Source: an uncultured Prevotella sp.
GTDB lineage: Bacteria > Bacteroidota > Bacteroidia > Bacteroidales > Bacteroidaceae
DNA: 64,000 nucleotides
NCBI GenBank assembly: GCA_958369755.1
Contig: CATXJC010000002.1
Location: forward strand, 12,329-76,328
Direction: 5' to 3'
Shown: positions 51,000-58,706 of the stretch, piece after piece
Position numbering within the stretch: position 1 is the first letter of the stretch
Layout of the letters: each line of letters opens with the position of its first letter
The notes under the pieces: model-generated
Databases searched by the model: none
Told to the model about the DNA's origin: nothing
Seen by the model: only the letters and a program-made list of their open reading frames with translations
Position numbers and translations under genes: made by a program

Positions 51000-52439
51000 T
51001 TAGTCTTCATCAGCAAACTCATTCAGAGTATATGCACTGCTGCCATCGAAACAATGGGTACATACCTGGCACTTTGGAAGACCGATAGCCTCTACCAGCT
51101 GCTCGATGGTGTTGAACTTCAGGGAAGTCAAGCCCAACTGGTTGGCAATCTCATCTACCATTCTCTGATACTCAGGAGAACCGGTGGTAGCGTATTTCTC
51201 AAGATTCTTGTTGGCATCGCCCTCAAACTTCTCGATGATGCGACGGGTAATCAGCTCCATATCACTCTTGGAAGAAGTGAAGTTGATGAACGGACAACCG
51301 TATACCAATGGAGGACATGCAATACGCATGTGGCACTCCTTCAAGCCTGCCTGGTCGAAAAGCACCTTCACATTGTCGCGAAGCTGGGTACCACGAACGA
51401 TACTGTCGTCGCAGAACAATACTCGTTTGCCCTTCAGCATCGCCTTGTTAGGAATCAGCTTCATCTTGGCTACCAATGAACGCATGCTCTGGTTGCTAGG
51501 AGTAAAGCTGCGAGGCCATGTAGGAGTATACTTGGCAATACAGCGCTGGTAAGGCACACCCTTTCCGGCAGCATAACCCATCGCCATACCCGTACCAGAA
51601 TCAGGAATACCGCTGCAGCAGTCTACCTCTACATCATCGGTCTTGGCGAGATTAAAGCCGTTGGTGAAACGCGCCTCTTCTACATTCTTGCCCTCGTAGG
51701 TAGATGTAGGGAATCCGTAGTAAACCCAGAGGAAAGAGCAAACCTGCATCTTCTTGTTGGCAGGTCGGATCTGCTCCATGCCATCAGCTGTAATCTTCAC
51801 GATTTCGCCTGGTCCTACCTCATATGCTGTTTCATAATCAAGGTTAGGGAACGAGGTAGTTTCGCTGGAAGCCGCATAGGCACCTTCCTTCTTGCCGATG
51901 ATGATTGGAGTACGTCCCCAACTGTCACGCGCACAGATAATGCCATCCTCGGTAAGGATCATCATGGTGCAGGAACCTTTGATGTGATGGAAAACGTTTT
52001 CGATACCTTCTCTGAAGGTTTTACCCTGAATAATAAGCAGAGCCACCAACTCAGTTGGATTGGTACTACCCGAAGACATCTCTGCAAAGTGCATGTTCTT
52101 TTCGAGCAGAAGCTGAGTAAGTTCATCCTTGTTTACTATCTTAGCTACGGTGCAAATGGCAAAGCGGCCAAGATGAGAGTTCATGATGAGTGGCTGGGCA
52201 TCTGTATCGCTAATCACGCCGATGCCCGATGTAGCTCCTTCAAACTTGTTGAGTGTAGGTTCAAACTTCGTTCTGAAGTATGAACTTTCCAGATTGTGGA
52301 TAGAGCGCACGAAGCCCTTCTCACTACTGTAGGTTGCCAAACCGCCCCGGCGTGTGCCGAGATGTGAGTTGTAATCTGTGCCGTAAAAGAGATCAGCGAC
52401 ACAGCTTTTCTTGGAAATAGTTCCGAAAATGCCTCCCAT
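51000..52439 (-). CDS. PurF-like amidophosphoribosyltransferase homologue lacking the glutaminase cysteine
   Basis: A 479-aa protein with the PurF layout: N-terminal Ntn glutaminase-like domain and C-terminal phosphoribosyltransferase with the PRPP loop VLFCDDSIVRGTQ. True PurF begins (M)C-G-I-x-G with Cys as nucleophile. Here the second residue is Gly (MGGIFG), so glutamine hydrolysis should not occur. GTRRGG and GDTDAQPL-like segments of the fold remain. Late cysteines (CQVCTHC) may bind a metal. The PRPP site looks intact, so an ammonia-dependent or regulatory role is possible. Promoter: minus-strand TATCTTTG at 52479-52486. Confidence 0.85.
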   Translation of the reverse strand: MGGIFGTISKKSCVADLFYGTDYNSHLGTRRGGLATYSSEKGFVRSIHNLESSYFRTKFEPTLNKFEGATSGIGVISDTDAQPLIMNSHLGRFAICTVAKIVNKDELTQLLLEKNMHFAEMSSGSTNPTELVALLIIQGKTFREGIENVFHHIKGSCTMMILTEDGIICARDSWGRTPIIIGKKEGAYAASSETTSFPNLDYETAYEVGPGEIVKITADGMEQIRPANKKMQVCSFLWVYYGFPTSTYEGKNVEEARFTNGFNLAKTDDVEVDCCSGIPDSGTGMAMGYAAGKGVPYQRCIAKYTPTWPRSFTPSNQSMRSLVAKMKLIPNKAMLKGKRVLFCDDSIVRGTQLRDNVKVLFDQAGLKECHMRIACPPLVYGCPFINFTSSKSDMELITRRIIEKFEGDANKNLEKYATTGSPEYQRMVDEIANQLGLTSLKFNTIEQLVEAIGLPKCQVCTHCFDGSSAYTLNEFADED

Positions 52440-52478
52440 AAGAGTATAATTCTATTTTATAATTTTGTAATATGGGTG

Positions 52479-52486
52479 CAAAGATA
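52479..52486 (-). promoter_or_regulatory. -7 box of the PurF-like gene
   Basis: On the minus strand TATCTTTG followed by CACCC, 40 bp before the ATG. Confidence 0.6.
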
Positions 52487-52588
52487 AATAAAAATCAGAA
52501 AATATGCAAGTCTTTTTGCTTTTTTTCTGTAAAAACATGATAATGAGGGTAACTTGCTACCCTATTTCGAGAAGAATAAACGGCTACT

Positions 52589-52625
52589 GAAAAGAAAAGC
52601 GCTCCGGCAATAATTACCGGAGCGC
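52589..52625 (-). terminator. Terminator of the phosphohexomutase gene
   Basis: On the minus strand a perfect 9-bp GC-rich stem (GCGCTCCGG with CCGGAGCGC), a 9-nt loop, then TTTTCTTTTC. It lies 22 bp after the stop. Confidence 0.88.
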
Positions 52626-52647
52626 CATGATATGATTTCCTATGAAA

Positions 52648-54399
52648 TTAATCCAACTTCAGGCTCTTCTTGATAGCCTCGATCTTATCCATTGCAGCAG
52701 CTGTGCAGCGGTTGTAGCAGCCAGCGCACTTGAATGAAGGATCCTTAACCTCAATATAGAACTTAATCTTAGGCTCTGTACCTGATGGACGGACACTTAC
52801 CTTGGTGTTGTCATCGCAGAACCACTGGAGTACATTGCTTGTAGCAGGCATATCGAGCTTCTCTACGCTGCCGTCAGCATGCTTAGCCTCCAAAGACTGA
52901 TAGTCCTTCCAGGTTACCACCTTGCTGCCACCCAACTCCTGTGGAGGGTTGGCACGGAAGTCTGCCATCATCTGCTTAATCTCGTCAGCACCGGTCTTAC
53001 CTGGGCGAACTACGTTTACAGTAAACTCCTTGCTGAAGCCATACTCTGCATAAATCTGCATCAGGAGGTCGTAGAGAGTCTTGCCCTGATCCTTAGCCCA
53101 TGCTGCAATCTCACAAATCAGACAGATAGATGCAGGAGCATCCTTATCGCGTACCTTATCGTATGGCAAGAAGCCGAAGCTTTCCTCACCACCACCGATG
53201 TACTGCTGCTTGCCCTCAGAGATAGCAATCTCGCGTGCAATCCACTTGAAACCAGTGTAGCAGTCGCGCAACTCTACGTTGTTCTTCTTGGCAATCTCAG
53301 CGATAACTTCTGTTGTTACGATGGTCTTTACGAGGAAGTCTGTTGGCTTCAATTTGCCCAACTTCTTCTTGTTCTCGATGATGTAGTAGCAGAACATCAT
53401 GGCTGTCTGGTTACCGTTGATGATCATCCACTCGCCCTTGTCATCGCGGCAAACGATAGCCAGGCGGTCAGCATCTGGGTCGGTAGCTACCACGAGATCA
53501 GCGTTCAACTTAGTACCGAGTTTCATACCGAGGGTCATAGCCTCTGCATTCTCTGGGTTAGGAGAAACCACTGTTGGGAAGTTGCCATCTACTACCATCT
53601 GCTCAGGAACTACATTGATGTTCTGGAAGCCCCAAGAACGCAGACAGAGAGGAACGATGACACGACCTGTACCATGCATAGCTGAATAAACGATGTTGAG
53701 GTCTTTCTGACGGTTGATGACATCCTGGTCAATCATTGCAGAATGAACGGCTGTCATGTAGTCGTAATCCATCTCACCACCGATAATCTTGATCTTATCC
53801 CAGTTAGCCTCAAACTTCACCTGGTCGATAGTCACCTTGTTCACTTCCTCGATGATACCTGTATCGTGTGGAGCCAGAACCTGAGCACCGTCGCTCCAGT
53901 AAGCCTTGTAACCGTTGTACTCCTTAGGGTTGTGAGAAGCAGTTACGTTGACACCAGCCTTGGCACCGAGCTCACGGATAGCGAAAGAAATCTCTGGTGT
54001 AGGACGGAGGCTCTCGAAGAGATATGCCTTGATGCCATTGGCAGAGAAGATGGCAGCTACGGTCTCTGCGAAGAGACGGGAGTTGTTACGGCAGTCGTGA
54101 CCTACCACTACAGAAAGGTTCTCCTCACCTGGGAAAGCCTTGAGGATGTAGTTAGCAAAGCCCTGTGTAGCCATACCAACGATATACTTGTTCATGCGGT
54201 TGGTACCTGCGCCCATGATACCGCGCAAACCACCAGTACCGAACTCCAAGTTCTGATAGAATGCATCAACGAGAGCAGACTTATCCTCTGCGTCGAGCAT
54301 TGCCTTTACTTCCTTACGGGTTTCTTCGTCAAAAGCAGGTGTGAGCCACTGCTGTGCTCTTTCTTCACACTGCTTGATCAATTCTGCGTTATTAGCCAT
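52648..54399 (-). CDS. Phospho-sugar mutase (phosphoglucomutase/phosphomannomutase)
   Basis: A 583-aa alpha-D-phosphohexomutase. The active serine is in NVTASHNPKEYNGYKAYW, metal ligands are in ATDPDADRLAIV, the sugar loop is GGGEESFGFL, and the phosphate-binding loop is VRPSGTEPKIKFYIEV. The length fits the phosphoglucomutase-like group with insertions. It interconverts hexose 1- and 6-phosphates. Probable promoter on the minus strand: TAACTTTG at 54482-54489 with a TTG 19 bp upstream. Confidence 0.95.
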   Translation of the reverse strand: MANNAELIKQCEERAQQWLTPAFDEETRKEVKAMLDAEDKSALVDAFYQNLEFGTGGLRGIMGAGTNRMNKYIVGMATQGFANYILKAFPGEENLSVVVGHDCRNNSRLFAETVAAIFSANGIKAYLFESLRPTPEISFAIRELGAKAGVNVTASHNPKEYNGYKAYWSDGAQVLAPHDTGIIEEVNKVTIDQVKFEANWDKIKIIGGEMDYDYMTAVHSAMIDQDVINRQKDLNIVYSAMHGTGRVIVPLCLRSWGFQNINVVPEQMVVDGNFPTVVSPNPENAEAMTLGMKLGTKLNADLVVATDPDADRLAIVCRDDKGEWMIINGNQTAMMFCYYIIENKKKLGKLKPTDFLVKTIVTTEVIAEIAKKNNVELRDCYTGFKWIAREIAISEGKQQYIGGGEESFGFLPYDKVRDKDAPASICLICEIAAWAKDQGKTLYDLLMQIYAEYGFSKEFTVNVVRPGKTGADEIKQMMADFRANPPQELGGSKVVTWKDYQSLEAKHADGSVEKLDMPATSNVLQWFCDDNTKVSVRPSGTEPKIKFYIEVKDPSFKCAGCYNRCTAAAMDKIEAIKKSLKLD

Positions 54400-54532
54400 A
54401 GTTTGATTATATTATGTTATTAATTAATTCTTATCGAGAAGGATGTGCACGAAAACAATGCATAATTTCTCTATTTGCGTACAAAGTTATATAAAAATTT
54501 TGATAAACCAAGCAAGAATGAAGTTTTTTTTG

Positions 54533-54540
54533 TATTTTTG
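54533..54540 (+). promoter_or_regulatory. -7 box of the DUF4491 gene
   Basis: TATTTTTG followed by CAC after a T run, about 100 bp before the ATG at 54642. Confidence 0.5.
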
Positions 54541-54641
54541 CACTTTGAAATGGAATTGAAAATAGAATAAGGCTATTATTTAGCAATATTGTATTGGTAA
54601 GATAGCAAAGTTGAATGAACAAAATATAAAAACAATAGAAT

Positions 54642-54962
54642 ATGGAAGTATATTACACGGGCGTCATCATCGCCGTATCCACCTTTTTAATAATAGGTAT
54701 CTTTCACCCTATCGTCATGAAGACGGAATATTATACGGGCACTCGCTATTGGTGGGTTTTCCTCGTTGCAGGCATCATCTGCATCGGAGCTGCCTTCCTG
54801 GTTGCCAACGTGCTCTTCTCTGCCATACTGGGCGTAGTAGGTGCTTCATGCCTTTGGAGCATCGGTGAACTCTTCGAACAGAGACAACGCTGCGAGAAAG
54901 GCTGGTTCCCGAAGAATCCGAAAAGGATAGGAACAGGATATTACAGGGACGAGAAGAAGTGA
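54642..54962 (+). CDS. DUF4491 family small membrane protein
   Basis: A 106-aa protein with three hydrophobic segments (about 3-25, 37-60 and 58-75) and a charged C-terminus (RCEKGWFPKNPKR). YYTGVIIAVSTFLIIGIFHPIVMKTEY is characteristic of DUF4491. Function unknown. The next gene is rlmH, beyond a repeat element. Confidence 0.85.
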   Translation: MEVYYTGVIIAVSTFLIIGIFHPIVMKTEYYTGTRYWWVFLVAGIICIGAAFLVANVLFSAILGVVGASCLWSIGELFEQRQRCEKGWFPKNPKRIGTGYYRDEKK

Positions 54963-54979
54963 AGAACGAAGAGTGAAGA

Positions 54980-55063
54980 ACTGAAGTTTCGCATGTGGTT
55001 CAAGTACGGGCTAGGAGCTTCTGCCCTTTCAGGGCGTGTGGGGCTTACTTGCGAAACTTCAGT
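54980..55063. mobile_element. 84-bp MITE-like element with terminal inverted repeats (repeat copy 3)
   Basis: Ends ACTGAAGTTTCGCA (54980-54993) and TGCGAAACTTCAGT (55050-55063) are perfect 14-bp inverted repeats. The centre (55008-55040) is GGGCTAGGAGCTTCTGCCC followed by TTTCAGGGCGTGT, shared with the repeats at 19.0 and 31.3 kb. The left end plus its following ATGTGGTTCA reappears, with one change, at 58513-58537 after uvrA. No coding content; a transposase elsewhere would be needed for mobility. Confidence 0.6.
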
Positions 55064-55107
55064 GAAGAATTCAAGTGTAAAGTGTATAGCAAGAAAACGC
55101 CAACGAA

Positions 55108-55578
55108 ATGAAGACAGAACTCATTCTGGTCGGAAAGACCGTAAACAAGCATTTCATTGCGGGCATCAAGGATTATGCCGAGCGCATCACCCATTATATG
55201 CCTTTCAACATAACAACCATTTCTGAGCTCAAGAACACCAAGAGTCTCAGCGAACAGCAGCAGAAGGAACGGGAAGGAGAACTGATTCTGAAACTCCTCC
55301 AGCCTTCGGATACCGTGGTGCTGATGGATGAACATGGACAGGAATTCCGAAGCATCGAGTTTGCCAAATGGATAGAGCGCAAGCAGGCCACGGCAAGAAG
55401 GCTCGTCTTTGTCATCGGCGGTCCTTACGGCTTCTCACAGTCTGTCTACGACCGCGCCAACGAGAAGATCTCCCTCTCCAAGATGACCTTCTCGCATCAG
55501 ATGGTGCGCCTTATCTTTACCGAGGCGCTCTATCGCGCATGTACTATTATAAAAGGTGAGCCTTACCACCACGAATAA
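55108..55578 (+). CDS. rlmH: 23S rRNA (pseudouridine-1915-N3)-methyltransferase
   Basis: A 156-aa SPOUT methyltransferase. The SAM-binding knot segments LVFVIGGPYGFSQSVYDRA and SLSKMTFSHQMVRLIFTEALYRA, and the ending KGEPYHHE, are diagnostic of RlmH. Length is normal. Confidence 0.96.
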   Translation: MKTELILVGKTVNKHFIAGIKDYAERITHYMPFNITTISELKNTKSLSEQQQKEREGELILKLLQPSDTVVLMDEHGQEFRSIEFAKWIERKQATARRLVFVIGGPYGFSQSVYDRANEKISLSKMTFSHQMVRLIFTEALYRACTIIKGEPYHHE

Positions 55579-55605
55579 AAGGTAAAAGGTAAAAAAGTAA
55601 AAAAA

Positions 55606-58503
55606 ATGGGGAAAGATAAATATATAGAAATAAAAGGGGCAAGAGCCAACAACCTCAAGAATATCGATGTGAAGATACCTCAGGGCAAGTTTGTTGCCAT
55701 TACGGGTGTCTCCGGATCGGGAAAATCATCGTTGGCTTTTGATACCTTATATGCTGAGGGCCAGCGCCGCTATGTGGAATCGCTCTCTTCGTACGCTCGC
55801 CAGTTTCTGGGACGTATGAGCAAACCGGAATGTGATTTCATCAAAGGATTGCCACCGGCCATCGCCATCGAACAGAAAGTGATTTCGCGCAACCCACGAT
55901 CTACCGTGGGCACCAACACCGAAATCTACGAATACCTGCGACTGCTCTACGCACGCATCGGAAAAACCTATTCGCCTATCAGCGGACAGGAGGTGAAACG
56001 CCATACTACCGAAGATGTACTCGCCTGTACCCGACAGTATTCCCAGGGTACCAGGTTTGTCATCCTCGCCCCTATCCACGTCATCGAAGGGCGCAGTCTG
56101 GGCAAACAGCTGGAGATGTACAACCAGGAAGGTTACGCGCGTATATATATAAAAGGTGAATTCGTGCGCATCGAAGACTTCATGGAGCAGGCGGATAAGG
56201 AACTGCTGGAAGTAAGCGGCGATAAACTGAGAAAGAGAATGCAACAGAAGGATGAAGAAATCTTCCTGGTCATCGACCGTGCTTCGGTAAGCGATGAGAA
56301 GGATGATATCAGCCGACTGATGGATTCTGCCGAAACTGCCTTCTATGAGGGAGATGGAGCCTGCCGCCTCGTCTTCCTGCCAAGCAATATCTGCTACGAC
56401 TTCTCTACCCGGTTCGAAGCTGACGGCATGCAGTTTGAAGAGCCTACCGACAACATGTTTGCCTTCAACTCCCCTCTCGGAGCCTGCCCTACCTGCGAAG
56501 GTTTCGGCAGCATAATAGGCATCGATGAGAAACTCGTCATCCCGAACACTTCGATGAGCGTATATGACGGATGTGTGGTTTGCTGGCGAGGCGAAAAGAT
56601 GGGTATGTGGCTCAAGGAATTCATCCGCAGAGCTGCAGAATACGACTTCCCTATCTTCAAGCCTTATTTCGAACTGACTCAGCAGCAGAAGGACTGGCTG
56701 TGGCACGGTCTGCCTGGCGAGAAGAAACGTAAACAGCAGGAAAGGGTGAGCATCGATGAGTTCTTCAGAATGGTAAAGGAGAACCAGTACAAGATACAAT
56801 ACCGCGTGATGCTGAGCCGATTCCGTGGAAAGACGATTTGTCCTGACTGCCATGGTACCCGACTCAAGAAGGAAGCCAACTATGTGAAGATTGGCGGAAA
56901 GAGCATCACCGAACTGGTTGAGATGTCGATTGTGAACCTGAGCGAATGGTTCAAGAAACTGGAACTCTCTGAGCATGAGAAGGAAATCAGCAAGCGTCTG
57001 CTCACCGAAATCACCCACCGCCTGCAGTTCCTCCTGGATGTTGGTCTGGGGTATCTTACGCTCAACCGACTCTCCAACACCCTCTCCGGCGGTGAGAGTC
57101 AGCGCATCAACCTGACCACCAACCTGGGCTCATCGCTCGTGGGTAGCGTATATATCCTCGACGAACCTAGTATCGGACTCCATAGCCGCGATACTGCCCG
57201 ACTGATTAAGGTGCTGAAAGAACTGCAGCAACTGGGCAATACGGTGGTTGTGGTAGAACACGACGAAGAGATTATGCGGGCAGCCGACTATCTCATCGAT
57301 ATCGGTCCCGATGCCGGCAGACTGGGCGGAAGAGTGGTCTACGCCGGTCCGTCATCAGAATATTCAACCACCGATAAGGCTGAACAGGAAAAGCTGCTGG
57401 CTGAATATCCGGAGAGTTATACCATCAAGTACCTGACCCACAACGAGGAGATAAAGGTGCCAACGAGCCACCGTGCCTGGAACCAGTATATCGAAATCAA
57501 GGGAGCCCGGATGAACAATCTGCGCGGCATCGACGTTAAGATACCGCTCAACGTATTCACCTGCGTAACCGGCGTATCAGGCTCAGGCAAGAGTTCGCTC
57601 ATCAAGGGAATCCTCTATCCTGCCATGCGTCGCCGTCTGGACCTCGTAGCAGATGCACCAGGCGAATATGCATCGATGGAAGGCGACTGGAAGAGCATCC
57701 ATCATGTAGAGTTTGTTGACCAGAACCCTATCGGAAAGAGTACCCGCAGCAACCCTGCCACTTATCTGAAGGCATACGATGCGATACGTGCCCTCTTTGC
57801 CAACCAGCCACTGGCTAAGCAGATGGGATTCACGCCCCAGTACTTCTCTTTCAATACTGAAGGCGGAAGATGTGAGGAATGTAAGGGTGCGGGATATGTT
57901 ACCATCGAGATGCAGTTTATGGCAGACCTCACGCTGACCTGCGAGGCTTGTAAGGGCAAGCGTTTCAAGCACGATATCCTGGAGGTTCGCTATGGCGGAA
58001 AAGACGTCAATGATGTGCTGAACATGACGGTAAATGAGGCCATTGAGTTCTTCAGCGATGAAAAGCTGCAGCGCAACGAGGGCGACTTTGACAACTGCCG
58101 CATCATCGTAAACCGCCTGAAACCGCTTCAGGATGTGGGTCTGGGTTATATCAAGCTCGGTCAGAATTCAAGTTCGCTTTCGGGTGGTGAGAATCAGCGT
58201 GTAAAGCTCGCCTTCTTCATAGGTAAGGAGGAACAGGAGCCTACGCTCTTCATCTTCGACGAGCCTACCACGGGTCTTCACTTCCACGACATCAAGCGCC
58301 TGCTCCAGGCCTTCAATGCCCTGATAGAAAGGGGCCATTCGCTGGTAGTGATAGAGCACAATCTGGATGTCATCAAGTGTGCCGACTATATCATCGACCT
58401 CGGTCCGGAAGGCGGCGACAAGGGCGGCAATCTCGTTGTTGCCGGAACTCCGGAAGAAGTAGCTGCCTGCAAGGCAAGTCTTACCGGAAAGTTCTTGCGT
58501 TAA
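55606..58503 (+). CDS. uvrA: Excinuclease ABC subunit A
   Basis: A 965-aa DNA damage sensor. It has two ABC modules: Walker A GVSGSGKSSLAFDTLYAEGQRRYVESLSSYARQF in the first and GVSGSGKSSLIKGIL in the second; signatures LSGGESQRINL and LSGGENQRVKLA. Zinc-binding cysteine groups are CPTC, CPDC and CEEC with CEAC. Length is normal. It starts 27 bp after rlmH, so co-transcription is likely. Confidence 0.97.
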   Translation: MGKDKYIEIKGARANNLKNIDVKIPQGKFVAITGVSGSGKSSLAFDTLYAEGQRRYVESLSSYARQFLGRMSKPECDFIKGLPPAIAIEQKVISRNPRSTVGTNTEIYEYLRLLYARIGKTYSPISGQEVKRHTTEDVLACTRQYSQGTRFVILAPIHVIEGRSLGKQLEMYNQEGYARIYIKGEFVRIEDFMEQADKELLEVSGDKLRKRMQQKDEEIFLVIDRASVSDEKDDISRLMDSAETAFYEGDGACRLVFLPSNICYDFSTRFEADGMQFEEPTDNMFAFNSPLGACPTCEGFGSIIGIDEKLVIPNTSMSVYDGCVVCWRGEKMGMWLKEFIRRAAEYDFPIFKPYFELTQQQKDWLWHGLPGEKKRKQQERVSIDEFFRMVKENQYKIQYRVMLSRFRGKTICPDCHGTRLKKEANYVKIGGKSITELVEMSIVNLSEWFKKLELSEHEKEISKRLLTEITHRLQFLLDVGLGYLTLNRLSNTLSGGESQRINLTTNLGSSLVGSVYILDEPSIGLHSRDTARLIKVLKELQQLGNTVVVVEHDEEIMRAADYLIDIGPDAGRLGGRVVYAGPSSEYSTTDKAEQEKLLAEYPESYTIKYLTHNEEIKVPTSHRAWNQYIEIKGARMNNLRGIDVKIPLNVFTCVTGVSGSGKSSLIKGILYPAMRRRLDLVADAPGEYASMEGDWKSIHHVEFVDQNPIGKSTRSNPATYLKAYDAIRALFANQPLAKQMGFTPQYFSFNTEGGRCEECKGAGYVTIEMQFMADLTLTCEACKGKRFKHDILEVRYGGKDVNDVLNMTVNEAIEFFSDEKLQRNEGDFDNCRIIVNRLKPLQDVGLGYIKLGQNSSSLSGGENQRVKLAFFIGKEEQEPTLFIFDEPTTGLHFHDIKRLLQAFNALIERGHSLVVIEHNLDVIKCADYIIDLGPEGGDKGGNLVVAGTPEEVAACKASLTGKFLR

Positions 58504-58512
58504 GAGTTGGGG

Positions 58513-58537
58513 ACTGAACTTTCGCATGTGGTTCAGT
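58513..58537. repeat. Solo copy of the 55-kb element end, at the edge of the restriction island
   Basis: ACTGAACTTTCGCATGTGG followed by TTCAGT. It matches 54980-55002 with one change and is itself a small hairpin (ACTGAAC with GTTCAGT). It lies 9 bp after the uvrA stop, where the more A+T-rich restriction-modification island begins. Confidence 0.55.
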
Positions 58538-58614
58538 AATTTACATAAAATAGCTTAATTTATAATGATTATCGCAAATTTTAATGTATATTTGCAGCAA
58601 AATTCGGTGAATTT

Positions 58615-58677
58615 ATGAAACTAAACAAGATAAAAGATGTCTTAGACAGCAAGGGGATTTCAGCAAGTATGTTGTAG
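58615..58677 (+). pseudogene. Truncated XRE-type helix-turn-helix gene before hsdR
   Basis: An ATG at 58615 gives MKLNKIKDVLDSKGISASML and a stop. This is the usual first 20 residues of Bacteroidota XRE regulators (MKLNRIKEVLxxKGISQxxLA), which often precede type I systems. The rest is absent; hsdR follows 30 bp later. A -7 box TATATTTG at 58587-58594 lies upstream and presumably now drives hsdR. Confidence 0.5.
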
Positions 58678-58706
58678 AACTTCTGATAATAAAATATTAT
58701 TTGAAT

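Noticed and set aside
55747..57018. 423-codon open frame on the minus strand
   Set aside because: It lies inside uvrA on the opposite strand. uvrA is complete and recognisable.
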